DNA of 48,558 bases from Lachnospiraceae bacterium (lineage in GTDB: Bacteria > Bacillota_A > Clostridia > Lachnospirales > Lachnospiraceae). The DNA is taken from NCBI GenBank assembly GCA_016291475.1, contig JAEEXJ010000009.1, forward strand, positions 1-48,558. The letters run 5' to 3'. The position numbers and the translations under genes were made by a program. Every line of letters begins with the position of its first letter. Positions within the stretch are counted from its first letter, which is position 1. Positions 25,479 through 34,284 of the stretch are shown here, piece by piece. The notes beneath the pieces were generated by a model that was given only the letters and a program-made list of their open reading frames with translations, was not told the origin of the DNA and ran no database searches.

Positions 25479-25799
25479 TTACTTCTTAAGAAGATTTGAA
25501 AACTCAAGTGCCTTACCGGCATCGCCTTCCACTTTTAACTTCCCGGTTGTGAAAGCGAGAATAGGATCAAGCTTTCCATCAATCAGTTTATTGAAATTTG
25601 TCATATCAATTGTGATGGCACAATTTCTGTCATGATAATCATAGGGCTCAACATTAATCATATGATCCTTTACTTCCACATAAAATACACCGGAGTTCTT
25701 ACCCGTGATATTGATCTGAACAGCAAGGAAATCTCTATTAGATACATCAACTGTTGAAGCCATGGTTCTTACTTTTGTTACAAGTTCATCGAATGTCAT
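25479..25799 (-). CDS. SCP2 sterol-carrier-like domain protein
   Basis: 106 residues consisting of one SCP2-type lipid-binding fold: a helix start, then beta strands ending in NFNKLIDGKLDPILAFTTGKLKVEGDAGKALEFSNLL, the usual family ending. Bacterial members bind hydrophobic ligands of unknown identity. GGAGG lies shortly before the ATG. It is second in the operon, 12 bases after the DUF5131 gene. Confidence 0.87.
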   Translation of the reverse strand: MTFDELVTKVRTMASTVDVSNRDFLAVQINITGKNSGVFYVEVKDHMINVEPYDYHDRNCAITIDMTNFNKLIDGKLDPILAFTTGKLKVEGDAGKALEFSNLLKK

Positions 25800-25811
25800 A
25801 ACAGTTCCTCC

Positions 25812-26534
25812 TTATGGTTGATAATTCATCTTAGCTTTTCTTGCCTGTGAACTTTGATACTTTCTTTCTATGTGATATGTCTTTCCGTCTTTGATAAATA
25901 CCGCACCGGTCTGCTTAAAGAAAAACTCTACGTTATATTCCACGCACTGCTTTCGCATTTCCTTTATCCATTCGAAATCGCAGGGTCTTGCCTTGGAACC
26001 GGATTCACCTCCGCAAACAACTTTTTCGATAAGTCCGGTCTCAAGATATTTTTCTATATGTATCTCTTCAAGCATCGGCTCGGAAGCAATTAATCTGTGC
26101 TTGATGGGTGCATTTAGTAAGAAAGGAATTCTGTAATCTGCCCTGTCCTGATTCTCACATGTACTGCATATGGCCACATGATCCCAGCCATCTCCCCAGT
26201 CAGCAGGTTTACATTCTTCAAAACGGTCTATCCTCTTGGTTATGATAAAGAATTGCAGATCACGCCTTTCCCTTATCATATCCCATACTCCCTGACGCCA
26301 TTCATCGGCAGTATCCAGGAAGAAGTCAGATGTCATACAGGCATAAACGGTGCCGTCTGCAGGAGTAAGTTTATACTCACCTTTCCTGTTTTTCTTAACC
26401 GGAAGATCGTAATCACCTGTCTTAGTAACAACTGATGCATCTTTACCGATACTCTCATCCCTTCTGTACACATAACAATTTGCACATCCGGGGCTAAGTT
26501 TTGTACACCCGTGCCAGGGATTCCAGATAGCCAT
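25812..26534 (-). CDS. DUF5131 (phage Gp37/Gp68-like) radical-SAM-like protein
   Basis: About 240 residues. The start IWNPWHGCTKLSPGCANCY carries three cysteines (C-x6-C-x2-C) that could bind an iron-sulfur cluster, and FFIITKRIDRF, ICSTCENQ and CGGESG are the family's other hallmarks. Members are carried by phages and bacterial chromosomes; function unknown. The ATG at 26534 begins exactly at the family start; the upstream alternative adds nine residues. The RBS is weak (GGGGACC). First gene of the operon. Confidence 0.88.
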   Translation of the reverse strand: MAIWNPWHGCTKLSPGCANCYVYRRDESIGKDASVVTKTGDYDLPVKKNRKGEYKLTPADGTVYACMTSDFFLDTADEWRQGVWDMIRERRDLQFFIITKRIDRFEECKPADWGDGWDHVAICSTCENQDRADYRIPFLLNAPIKHRLIASEPMLEEIHIEKYLETGLIEKVVCGGESGSKARPCDFEWIKEMRKQCVEYNVEFFFKQTGAVFIKDGKTYHIERKYQSSQARKAKMNYQP

Positions 26535-26570
26535 ATTGAGGTCCCCACAGTCTTGAAACAATCAAGTACA

Positions 26571-26599
26571 ATTATACGCTAAATCCCGTTTGATTTCAC
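26571..26599 (-). promoter_or_regulatory. likely promoter of the eight-gene operon
   Basis: Minus strand: TATAAT (26571-26576) with GTGAAA 17 bases upstream (26594-26599). The -10 is good and the -35 weak. It lies about 35 bases before the DUF5131 start. Confidence 0.5.
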
Positions 26600-26680
26600 G
26601 GTTCCCGCCACCATCAGAGTCGATGGATTTCAATCGCTTCTAAAACTTACCTATAAAAATCCATATACTCTGAATAAACT

Positions 26681-26709
26681 ACCGGGCGGAGCTAAAAGCC
26701 CCGCCCGGT
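26681..26709 (-). terminator. hairpin ending the glycoside operon
   Basis: ACCGGGCGG and CCGCCCGGT pair around a GCTAAAAGCC inner hairpin. On the minus strand AGTTTATT follows, a modest T tract. It comes after the hairpin array, so array and terminator together form the 3' end of the nitroreductase transcript. Confidence 0.6.
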
Positions 26710-26767
26710 TAAAGTGATTGTGTATTCATTAATCCTGAAATTACAGCGCCGATAATGAAATAGCATC

Positions 26768-27080
26768 GAAACTGACATACTTTGGCTGTTTTCGATGCCT
26801 GAAAGCACCCTTTTGGGCTTCCCGGGCATCGGAATTATACGATTTTCTCTTTTTTGATGCCCGAACCCACCCTTATTGAGCTTTCCGGGCATCAGAATTA
26901 TTCGATTTCCCCTTTTTCGATGCCCGAACCCACCCTTATTGGGCTTTCCGGGCATCGGAATTGTACGATTTTCTCTTTTTTGATGCCCGAGCCCACCTTT
27001 TAGGGCTTTCCGGGCATCAGAATTATTCGATTTCCCCTTTTTCGATGCCCGAGCCCACCTTTTGGGGCTTTATGAGCATC
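26768..27080. repeat. tandem array of five hairpin units, 62-63 bp period
   Basis: Units start at 26794, 26856, 26919, 26982 and 27044. Each runs GATGCCCG - AGCCC...GGGCT - CGGGCATC, a 37-38 base hairpin with nested stems, then a 25-base AT-rich spacer that alternates between GAATTATTCGATTTCCCC and GAATTGTACGATTTTCTC forms. Decayed half-units flank it (TAGCATC near 26761; GATGCTTTGAAGC near 27106). It fills most of the 600-base gap between the nitroreductase and DUF5131 genes and would be transcribed as the operon's 3' region. Confidence 0.9.
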
Positions 27081-27149
27081 ATAATTCAAGAATCTTACGC
27101 TTTTCGATGCTTTGAAGCCATCATTAATCTTCGCTTTGATGTAATTGAA

Positions 27150-27674
27150 TTACACGTAATATACGTAGTTTTCTTTTCTGGGAACAGGCTCTTTAACGGG
27201 CTCAGCGGCGTAGCCGAGTGCGCAGTGGCCTATGCCTTCGAAGTCGCCTTCGATACCGAGTTTCTTCAAGAGGCTCTTGCCGAAGTCTGACTCGAACTCT
27301 TCCTTGGCTCTGTGGATCCAAATGCTGTTAATGCCGAGGCTTTCTGCAGCGTTCATAAGATTACCCATTACGAGAGATCCGTCATAGAGATATGTGCCGA
27401 CTTCCTTATTGGCAAGGACAATGAGGATTACGGGAGCACCGTAGAAGGGATCGAAGCCTTCACCCCATCCGCCTATTTTTCTGTTTGCCTCGGAAATCTC
27501 ATCACGGGTAGCCTTATCGGTTACTGCGATGATGATGGGACTCTGCTTACCCATTCCGGTAGGTGCATAGGTTCCGGCTTTTACGATAGCCTCGAGATCT
27601 TCTTTGGAGATCATATCGGGCTTGAAGTTTCTGCAGCTTCTTCTGGTTTCAAGTACCTTGAGTGTTTCGTTCAT
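27150..27674 (-). CDS. nitroreductase family protein
   Basis: 174 residues from the ATG at 27674 (MNETLKVLETRRS), with AGGAG 7 bases upstream. The FMN-binding arginine patch RRSCRNF, the GTYAPTGMGKQSP loop and the C-terminal GHCALGYAAEPVKEPVPRKENYV are typical. It reduces nitro, quinone or flavin-type compounds with NAD(P)H. It is the last gene of the glycoside operon, 13 bases after the SDR, and is followed by the hairpin array. The natural substrate is unknown; a redox step on aglycones freed from glucuronides is conceivable. Confidence 0.92.
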   Translation of the reverse strand: MNETLKVLETRRSCRNFKPDMISKEDLEAIVKAGTYAPTGMGKQSPIIIAVTDKATRDEISEANRKIGGWGEGFDPFYGAPVILIVLANKEVGTYLYDGSLVMGNLMNAAESLGINSIWIHRAKEEFESDFGKSLLKKLGIEGDFEGIGHCALGYAAEPVKEPVPRKENYVYYV

Positions 27675-27687
27675 TTCCAATCTCCTT

Positions 27688-28407
27688 TCAAAACGGATAA
27701 TCTATTCCTTCGTTTGTAATAAATCTGTGTCCTGTAAAATCTTCGCGTCTCTTGGCAAAGAGGTCTTTGAGGATGCCTGCTGCCTCGTAGGATGAAAGAG
27801 GCGCGGGATTGTCTTCTTTGCCGTTGGTGCGGATCCAGCCGGGATGAACCGTAAAGATATTGACCTTCTTCTCATCCTTGAAAGTATTGTAAAGATACAT
27901 GGTGGCCATGTTAAGAGCTGCCTTACCCATTCCGTAATCCATGCCCGTTGTTCTGTAACATTTCTCGATGCTTCCCGCTTCGGATGAGATGTTCATGATA
28001 AGCGCTGTTCCTGGTGCTGAGTGAAGCAATGAATAGAATGCTTTAATAACTCTGAGTGCACCGACAGATATGATATCCAGTGTACGTGGTATGTTATCAA
28101 GATCCGCATCAAAGAATCCCTTATCAACATCAGGTGCAACTCCAACCGCATTATTGATCAGAATATCGATATGATCTACCTGCTCTGCCACCTTGGCCGC
28201 TGCTTCTTTGACAGATGCGGTATCAAGGAGATCGAACATTGCAACTATAAGCTTATCTCCGAACTTTTCCTTAAGCGCATCGATATCGGGTGAAGGTTTA
28301 CGGATGGTTGCGATAACCGTATCACCCGCTTCAAGATATCTCAAGGCTATGTTATATCCGAGAGCATAATTTCTTCCGCATCCCGTTACCATTACAATAT
28401 CAGACAT
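27688..28407 (-). CDS. short-chain dehydrogenase/reductase
   Basis: 239 residues from the ATG at 28407 (MSDIVMVTGCGRN), preceded by AGGAGG. It has the Rossmann glycine motif TGCGRNYALG, the NNAVG motif (LINNAVGVA) and the catalytic Ser...Tyr-x3-Lys set (NISSEAG ... YGMGKAAL). The C-terminus matches classical SDRs. It oxidises or reduces an alcohol or sugar with NAD(P). It lies 16 bases behind the beta-glucuronidase gene, so a sugar or aglycone is a reasonable guess for the substrate. Confidence 0.92.
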   Translation of the reverse strand: MSDIVMVTGCGRNYALGYNIALRYLEAGDTVIATIRKPSPDIDALKEKFGDKLIVAMFDLLDTASVKEAAAKVAEQVDHIDILINNAVGVAPDVDKGFFDADLDNIPRTLDIISVGALRVIKAFYSLLHSAPGTALIMNISSEAGSIEKCYRTTGMDYGMGKAALNMATMYLYNTFKDEKKVNIFTVHPGWIRTNGKEDNPAPLSSYEAAGILKDLFAKRREDFTGHRFITNEGIDYPF

Positions 28408-28423
28408 ATTTTTTCCTCCTGTC

Positions 28424-30196
28424 TTATGGCATGGACATATAGAATTCCTGAAGTACATAAAACGCAGGCTTTTTGTATTTCTTATCCTCCGCAAGAAGTC
28501 CCTTACGGTTGTAATAATTCTGGATAAAAGAAGTCCTTCTGGGACATCTGAAATCATAGAGTATCCAAGGAGTCATGCCTTTTATATAATCTATGCCTTT
28601 AAGAACTTCAATCTGTTTTTCGTATACATCCTTCTGGCACTCTTCAGTTCCTTTATCAGATATGCTTCCGTGATATCCGGCCATTGCATCGGCACCGAAT
28701 TCCGTTATGATTACCGGTTTATCGGGATCTGAGTTTTCCATAAGCTGTGGCAGCTTTGTAAAATCAGGTGTATACCATCCGCAGTATTCGTTGATTCCTA
28801 TTACATCCAGATACTCCGCAAGTCTGTCGGCTATCCTGTTTTCCTCCGCATCCACAAGGCATGCGGCAGAAATAAGTCTTGTGGGATCTTCCACCCTTGC
28901 CTTAAGAGCCAGACTCTTCATGAAATACAATCTGTCGTCGGTATCCGCATTTTCATTTCCCACGGACCAGACTATAACGCTTGCCCTGTTGGCATCTCTT
29001 TTAATGAGTTCTCTTAACTGGTTTTCCGCATCTTCAAATGTTTCTGTTCTGTCAAAGCATATCGCCCAGTAAACAGGGATTTCTTCCCAGAGCATGATAC
29101 CAAGTTCATCGGCAAGACGCGCCATTTCCTCATGATGAGGATAGTGAGCTATTCGCATAAAGTTGCAGCCGAGCTCTTTGGCAAGTTTTATGTTTTCAAT
29201 TCTTTCACCCGTGGTTAAAGCTTTGCCATGTTCTACGCTGTCTTCATGAGCACTGATCCCCTTTAAAAAAACAGGCTTTCCGTTTAAAAGAATATCTCTT
29301 CCCTGAACCCTGATCTCTCTAAAGCCAACACGATCCGATACCGTGTCACCGTCGCAGGTAAGGGTCACGTCATAAAGCACAGGCTCTTCGGGTGACCAGA
29401 GCCCCGGGCTACAGGAGATTTCACATCTTCCATAGCCCTCCGTTATTTCAACCCCCTGCGCTATCTTCAGATCCGGGATGGACAATAAGGCGGTGGTCTG
29501 CATTGTTTTGTCAGATAGGGATACTTCTGCGCAGATCCTTCCAAATGTTCCGTCCGGGATCATAAAGATCCTAAAATCTTTAATGTGCACTTCAGGCACT
29601 TTGATAAGTTCAATGTCGCGATATATTCCGCCGTAATTGAACCAGTCCGTATTTTCCGTAGGTACCTGTTCATGTCTTCTGGTGGAATCCACCTGCAGTA
29701 TGAGCCGGTTATCCTCTTTCAGAAAATCGGTTATATCGAAGAATGCGGGCGTGGAGCCTCCTCTGTGGAGTCCCAGATACTCGCCGTTTAAAAAAGCCCT
29801 GAGAAGGTAATTTGCAGCACCGATCCTGAGGAATACCCTTTCGCCCGGCGCCACGTCTGTCTTAAATGTCCTGGTAAAAACCATACTGCCTTCGTAGAGG
29901 AGAAATCTATCATCTCCCGTATTCCAGCATGCGGGAAGTTCTGTCTCGGGCCATTCATCAAAAGAATAATCAACGGGAAGGGTAAAGCCCTTATCATCTA
30001 TATACTTTTCCAGAAACCATTTCTGTCGGATACAGGTATCATACTGATCGATGGCATATTTCCAGATTCCGTTAAGAGAGAGCTTTTCTCTGCCTCCCGT
30101 AAATATCCCCGAATCTGCCACAGACTTCTTACATTCATATTGCTCGGTATAATCCTCGAGATGGATATCCGACATATATTTCTTAGCCGCAGCCAT
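28424..30196 (-). CDS. uidA: beta-glucuronidase (GH2)
   Basis: 590 residues: sugar-binding jelly roll (about 30-200), immunoglobulin-like domain (about 200-300), TIM barrel (about 300-590). E415 in VGNEN is the acid/base and E499 in ITEFGADA the nucleophile. The NRKG motif at 563-566 is the glucuronate-carboxylate contact that separates glucuronidases from galactosidases, so a glucuronide substrate is well supported. There is no signal peptide, so it acts in the cytoplasm on imported glucuronides. The loop near the active site ([13 protein letters not shown]) is short, as in no-loop enzymes. GGAGG before the ATG; 18 bases after GH3. Confidence 0.93.
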   Translation of the reverse strand: MAAAKKYMSDIHLEDYTEQYECKKSVADSGIFTGGREKLSLNGIWKYAIDQYDTCIRQKWFLEKYIDDKGFTLPVDYSFDEWPETELPACWNTGDDRFLLYEGSMVFTRTFKTDVAPGERVFLRIGAANYLLRAFLNGEYLGLHRGGSTPAFFDITDFLKEDNRLILQVDSTRRHEQVPTENTDWFNYGGIYRDIELIKVPEVHIKDFRIFMIPDGTFGRICAEVSLSDKTMQTTALLSIPDLKIAQGVEITEGYGRCEISCSPGLWSPEEPVLYDVTLTCDGDTVSDRVGFREIRVQGRDILLNGKPVFLKGISAHEDSVEHGKALTTGERIENIKLAKELGCNFMRIAHYPHHEEMARLADELGIMLWEEIPVYWAICFDRTETFEDAENQLRELIKRDANRASVIVWSVGNENADTDDRLYFMKSLALKARVEDPTRLISAACLVDAEENRIADRLAEYLDVIGINEYCGWYTPDFTKLPQLMENSDPDKPVIITEFGADAMAGYHGSISDKGTEECQKDVYEKQIEVLKGIDYIKGMTPWILYDFRCPRRTSFIQNYYNRKGLLAEDKKYKKPAFYVLQEFYMSMP

Positions 30197-30214
30197 AATA
30201 ACCTCCGCAAGGTT

Positions 30215-33200
30215 TTATTCTTTGGTCCTGATCATAAACCAGTCATACTTAAAGGGACCATCGGCCTCTATACGAATGGTGTGACCTTCCTTAAGATCAA
30301 GCTTATTGATCACTTCTTCATCAAAAGGTATCTGTATATCCGCCCACATAAGTGTACGTGACTTTTTATGAAGTGCCTCACACACCTCTGCTCTCGGCAT
30401 ATGGTTCCTGGTTTCCGAAGGCTTTGTTTCATAATCTCTTGTATTAAGAGTTATCTCTCCAGCCTTTTGATCATCCACATAGATCCTGACGGTCGCATCC
30501 CCTGAAGCATATCCGTGGATTCTGAATTTATCAGCGTCCCCGGGAATAAGACAACTGTCATATGTTGCGGTAAATCTTCCGTCTGCCTGAGGATCATATA
30601 CATTGGGTCCTTCTGCCATCAGTGCACTGAAGCCGTAGAGCCCTTCAACTATCTGGGAACCTGACTGTTCATCATAGTGATCGGCTTTGATCCTGTCCTT
30701 CATGTCGCGAAGTCCCGGTGTTACACCCTCTATCTCTATCGTCTGAGATAAAGAAAGATCTCTGCTTGATGAACCTGCGAAGAATTCATAATTACCGCTT
30801 TCGATGATAAGTGATTCGCTTATCACATCGTAGTAGGCAAGTTCCCTTGCAGGAACGGTTATAGTAACTTTACGTGCTTCACCGGGCGCGATATCTCTTA
30901 TTCTTTCAAATCCGATGAGCTGCTTTAAAGGTTTCCTGCATCTTCCTGAAGGAGCCTTGACATAGATCTGAACAACTTCATCTGATATAATCGATCCTTC
31001 ATTCGTAACGGTAAGCTCTGCGGTAATTATTCCGACATTCTTAACGGAGCTGTAAACCTTGGCAAACCCGGATTCACATTTATCATCAACCCGTTTTGCA
31101 TTCACGGATGCAATAACCTTCATATCACTGTATTTAAACTTAGTATATGTAAGTCCGTATCCGAAAGGATAAAGCACATCACCTTTAAAATATCTGTAGG
31201 TTCTTTCTTTGCCTATGATGTCATAATCATCTATTGAAGGAAGATCGTCATCCGACTTATACCAAGTCTGTGTAAGTCTTCCCGCAGGATGAATCTTACC
31301 GATAAGTGCATCCGCTATGGATGATCCCATGCACTGTGAACCGGTTGAAGACCAGAGTATTGCCGCAGCTTTATCATCTATCTCATTAAGAGCAAAGGGA
31401 TAATCGCTCATGAGTACAACCACTGCTTCGGGCTTTACTTTATATATCTCATCGAAAAGTTTCTGCTGATAAGGAATAAAATCGATGGTTTCTCTGTCAA
31501 TCTCTTCCTTGGCATTCACCATGGGGTTATGTCCGAGAGCAAGGATCACATTGCCCGAACTTTTGGCAGCGCAGACCGCTTCCTCTATTCCGCATCTTAC
31601 AACTTCAGTTTCGAAAGTTATCACATTAAGACCGGGGACATTTTCGGTTGCCGATACAATGCATCCGTCCTTATCCGAATACAATCTGTTTCCGAAACGA
31701 TCTCGCATAACGATTCCGGAAGATGTCTTATCCATCCTGAACACTTCGAGATCAAACCAGCTGAAGATCCTGTCGGAATCAGCATAGACCCTGCCGGTTA
31801 TGGAAGCCTTTGATACGCCCGCTTCTTCCGCCGCAGCAATGCCTTCTATGGCTTCCGATACAAGATGGGTTGAAAGATACTTTCCTGTTGCATCATTCCT
31901 AAGAGTATAAGATCCTTCGCCCCAGTCTTCCAAAACATAAGTCATCGGAGAATCCGCCAAAACTGCTCTTCCCTCTTCATCCTCGCCAAGGAATTTATTC
32001 CCTGATTTTATGACAATCCTGTCACATGCATCCACATATTTAATCCCGGGGGCATATTCCGATAACCCGTCAAGAAGCGAGATTTCGGAAGGCACCTCTC
32101 CCGCATACCAGTCCTTATACCATTTATCCCCCACAGGTCCGATGAGGACGGTATCCTCCAAATCGGAATCTGCCATCGGAAGTACTCCGGAATTTTTAAG
32201 AAGCACAAGGGATCTGTCTGTCAGATCCTTGCAAACCTCACCGGCTTCTTCACTGCACAGCTCTCCGAGATCTTCACCTCGCTCTTCAAAAAGTCCCAGT
32301 CTTATCTTGGTCCTGTACACATTTCTGATTGCCTTATCTATATCTTCTTCGGTAAGGATTCCCAGTTCGTAAGCTTCCAGTGCTCCCGCATAAACCGCAT
32401 CCGGCCATCCGCTCATTGCATCCACCCCTGCTTTTACGGATTTTGCAATGGTCTCCGCATCCATGGATGTGGCATGAGCAAAAGCAGCGGACAGTTCCAT
32501 TGCGCCGCCGTCGGATACCGCATGGGTAAGTCCGAATTCTTTTTTCAGAAGCGCATCTACCTCATTATTAAAAAGTCCGAGGGTTCCGTTAATTCGATTA
32601 TATGCGGTCATGACACCCTCAGCGCCGCCATCTTCAATGCAGCGTCTGAAGGGTTCTATGTAAAGCTCATATTTATTTCGGGGACTGATGCTTGAATTCT
32701 TCCATCCTCTTCCGATCTCCGTATTATTGGAATAGAAGTGTTTCAAAGTAGAAGCTGCCATAAGGTGATCTTTATCATCACCCTGTATCCCTCTTACATA
32801 CTCCGAAGCCATGGCGCCGATCTGAACGGGATCTTCTCCGTAAGCCTCTTCGTTTCTGCCCCATCTGGGATCTCTAAGTAAATCCACAGTGGGCGCCCAT
32901 CTTGATAATCCGCCGTGGGATCGTTTGTTATAAACTATTCTCGCTTCCCTGCCAACTATTTCACCCGCTTCATGAATCGCCTTTTTATCCCATGAAGAGC
33001 TCATACCGATAGGCTGCGGAAAAGAGGTTGTTGTATCCTTAACTACCTCCCCCGGTTTCCATGATCTTGCGACAACGCCATGAGCCGCCTCTCCTCCAAG
33101 TGTACAATCGGGGATGCCAAGACGCTCTACGCCGCCGGATCCCGACGAAAGCATATGGAGTTTTTCATCCAAAGTCAGCTCGCTTAAGATCTTATCGATC

Positions 33201-33226
33201 TTTACATCAATTTCAGAAATACCCAT
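30215..33226 (-). CDS. GH3 beta-glycosidase with inserted fascin-like domain and C-terminal CBM
   Basis: 1003 residues, long for the family. N-terminal barrel with KHF (162-164) and nucleophile D239 in VSDGGAMEL; second alpha/beta domain split by an insert at about 400-545 whose text (GNKFLGEDE...YTLRNDATGKYLS) is fascin-like beta-trefoil; fibronectin-III-like domain about 700-845; C-terminal region about 865-1003 that resembles a carbohydrate-binding module (FRIHGYASGDATVRIYVDDQ). No signal peptide. It probably removes beta-glucose or xylose from oligosaccharides. Together with the glucuronidase it fits breakdown of glucuronic-acid-decorated plant or host glycans. Confidence 0.9.
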   Translation of the reverse strand: MGISEIDVKIDKILSELTLDEKLHMLSSGSGGVERLGIPDCTLGGEAAHGVVARSWKPGEVVKDTTTSFPQPIGMSSSWDKKAIHEAGEIVGREARIVYNKRSHGGLSRWAPTVDLLRDPRWGRNEEAYGEDPVQIGAMASEYVRGIQGDDKDHLMAASTLKHFYSNNTEIGRGWKNSSISPRNKYELYIEPFRRCIEDGGAEGVMTAYNRINGTLGLFNNEVDALLKKEFGLTHAVSDGGAMELSAAFAHATSMDAETIAKSVKAGVDAMSGWPDAVYAGALEAYELGILTEEDIDKAIRNVYRTKIRLGLFEERGEDLGELCSEEAGEVCKDLTDRSLVLLKNSGVLPMADSDLEDTVLIGPVGDKWYKDWYAGEVPSEISLLDGLSEYAPGIKYVDACDRIVIKSGNKFLGEDEEGRAVLADSPMTYVLEDWGEGSYTLRNDATGKYLSTHLVSEAIEGIAAAEEAGVSKASITGRVYADSDRIFSWFDLEVFRMDKTSSGIVMRDRFGNRLYSDKDGCIVSATENVPGLNVITFETEVVRCGIEEAVCAAKSSGNVILALGHNPMVNAKEEIDRETIDFIPYQQKLFDEIYKVKPEAVVVLMSDYPFALNEIDDKAAAILWSSTGSQCMGSSIADALIGKIHPAGRLTQTWYKSDDDLPSIDDYDIIGKERTYRYFKGDVLYPFGYGLTYTKFKYSDMKVIASVNAKRVDDKCESGFAKVYSSVKNVGIITAELTVTNEGSIISDEVVQIYVKAPSGRCRKPLKQLIGFERIRDIAPGEARKVTITVPARELAYYDVISESLIIESGNYEFFAGSSSRDLSLSQTIEIEGVTPGLRDMKDRIKADHYDEQSGSQIVEGLYGFSALMAEGPNVYDPQADGRFTATYDSCLIPGDADKFRIHGYASGDATVRIYVDDQKAGEITLNTRDYETKPSETRNHMPRAEVCEALHKKSRTLMWADIQIPFDEEVINKLDLKEGHTIRIEADGPFKYDWFMIRTKE

Positions 33227-33260
33227 TATTAATTCCTTTCAGTTCCGAAAAAATAAAAAA

Positions 33261-33304
33261 GGTGAGCCGGAAAAGCCGCAACCCCTCGGCTTTCCATGCT
33301 CACC
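33261..33304 (-). terminator. hairpin with T tract between aldo/keto reductase and GH3
   Basis: GGTGAGC and GCTCACC at the base with a GGAAAAGCCG / CGGCTTTCC upper stem, followed on the minus strand by TTTTTTATTTTTT. GH3 begins only about 35 bases later and has no promoter of its own, so the hairpin likely attenuates rather than fully ends the transcript. Confidence 0.8.
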
Positions 33305-33312
33305 ATATGACA

Positions 33313-34161
33313 TTAAAACGTTCTTGTATCAGGATCGCTCGCGTATCCTACGCAGCCGTCAAGTCCCGCAAGAAGTTTAACATCCGCTTCATCAAGTTCG
33401 AAGTCAAATACATTCAGATTCTCTTCGATCCTGGAAGGAGTTACCGACTTGGGAAGAGGAAGGTATCCCATCTGAAGACTCCATCTTATACAGATCTGTG
33501 CGATGGTTCTGTTATATTTTGCGGCGAGAGCTTTCATCTCGCGGACTTCGAATATCTGACCGGTTCCCAGAGGGCTGTATGCTTCAAGAAGCATTCCCTT
33601 TTCCCTGCTGTATGCCACCACATCTTCCTGAGTTTCGCCGGGACAAAGCTTTATCTGGTTTACCATAGGTGCGATCTTAGCGGTTTTAAGAAGTGCATCG
33701 ATGTGATGACGGCGGAAATTGCTGATTCCGATGGCTCTTACCTTGCCTGCTTCATATAGATCTTCCATAGCCCTCCAGGTGTCCGCATTTGCCTCAGCCC
33801 ATCTGTCTCTTATGGCGATGGGATTGGGCCAGTGGATAAGAAGCAGATCCACGTAATCCGTCTGCATCTTCTTAAGGGATTCATCGAAAGACTTCATTAC
33901 TCCGTCATAACTGTGAGCATCGTTCCAGATCTTGGTGGTAAGGAAAAGATCTTTTCTGTCCGCACCCGCCAGCTTTATTCCCTTTCCCACACAGTCTTCG
34001 TTTCCGTAAATAACTGCGGTATCGATGTGTTTGTATCCGGCATTTATCGCACTTACAACAGCATTTACACCGGTCTTGTCGTCGGGAGTCTGCCACATTC
34101 CGAATCCGATGACAGGAATCTCAACGCCGTTTGAAAGTTTATATGTACTGTTTCTATCCAT
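33313..34161 (-). CDS. aldo/keto reductase (AKR, 2,5-diketogluconate reductase-like)
   Basis: 282 residues from the ATG at 34161 (MDRNSTYKLSNG), which has AGGAGG 7 bases upstream. Tetrad: Asp/Tyr in HIDTAVIYG, Lys in LTTKIW, His in LLIHWPNP; NADPH segment IPLPKSVT-like (LPLPKSVTPSRIEEN). It reduces aldehydes or sugar ketones. It heads the glycoside operon, before GH3, behind the terminator of the upstream lipoprotein gene. Confidence 0.93.
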   Translation of the reverse strand: MDRNSTYKLSNGVEIPVIGFGMWQTPDDKTGVNAVVSAINAGYKHIDTAVIYGNEDCVGKGIKLAGADRKDLFLTTKIWNDAHSYDGVMKSFDESLKKMQTDYVDLLLIHWPNPIAIRDRWAEANADTWRAMEDLYEAGKVRAIGISNFRRHHIDALLKTAKIAPMVNQIKLCPGETQEDVVAYSREKGMLLEAYSPLGTGQIFEVREMKALAAKYNRTIAQICIRWSLQMGYLPLPKSVTPSRIEENLNVFDFELDEADVKLLAGLDGCVGYASDPDTRTF

Positions 34162-34227
34162 TAGTAACCTCCTGTGAGTCACGCGGAACCACCCCTGTGA
34201 TTCTATATGATTCTATAGCAAAAAAAA

Positions 34228-34262
34228 GGGCAATACTTCCGAAAAATTGGAATGTATTGCCC
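34228..34262 (-). terminator. terminator of lipoprotein gene 1
   Basis: GGGCAATAC and GTATTGCCC enclose ATTCC/GGAA text, with eight T on the minus strand. It is nearly the same as the terminator at 21677-21709, including the loop. Confidence 0.88.
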
Positions 34263-34284
34263 ATTTTTTATTCGGTTTTAAAAA

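Noticed and set aside
26692..26955. 87-codon minus-strand frame with a repeating MPGKxNKGGFGH peptide
   Set aside because: It comes from the tandem hairpin array; unit steps alternate 62 and 63 bases so the frame does not continue, and there is no ribosome binding site.
26768..27080. CRISPR-like array
   Set aside because: The repeats include the would-be spacers in two alternating near-identical versions, hairpins are too long, and there are no cas genes.
33061..33759. 232-codon plus-strand frame
   Set aside because: Spans the GH3 start, a terminator and the aldo/keto reductase on the other strand; cannot be a real gene.
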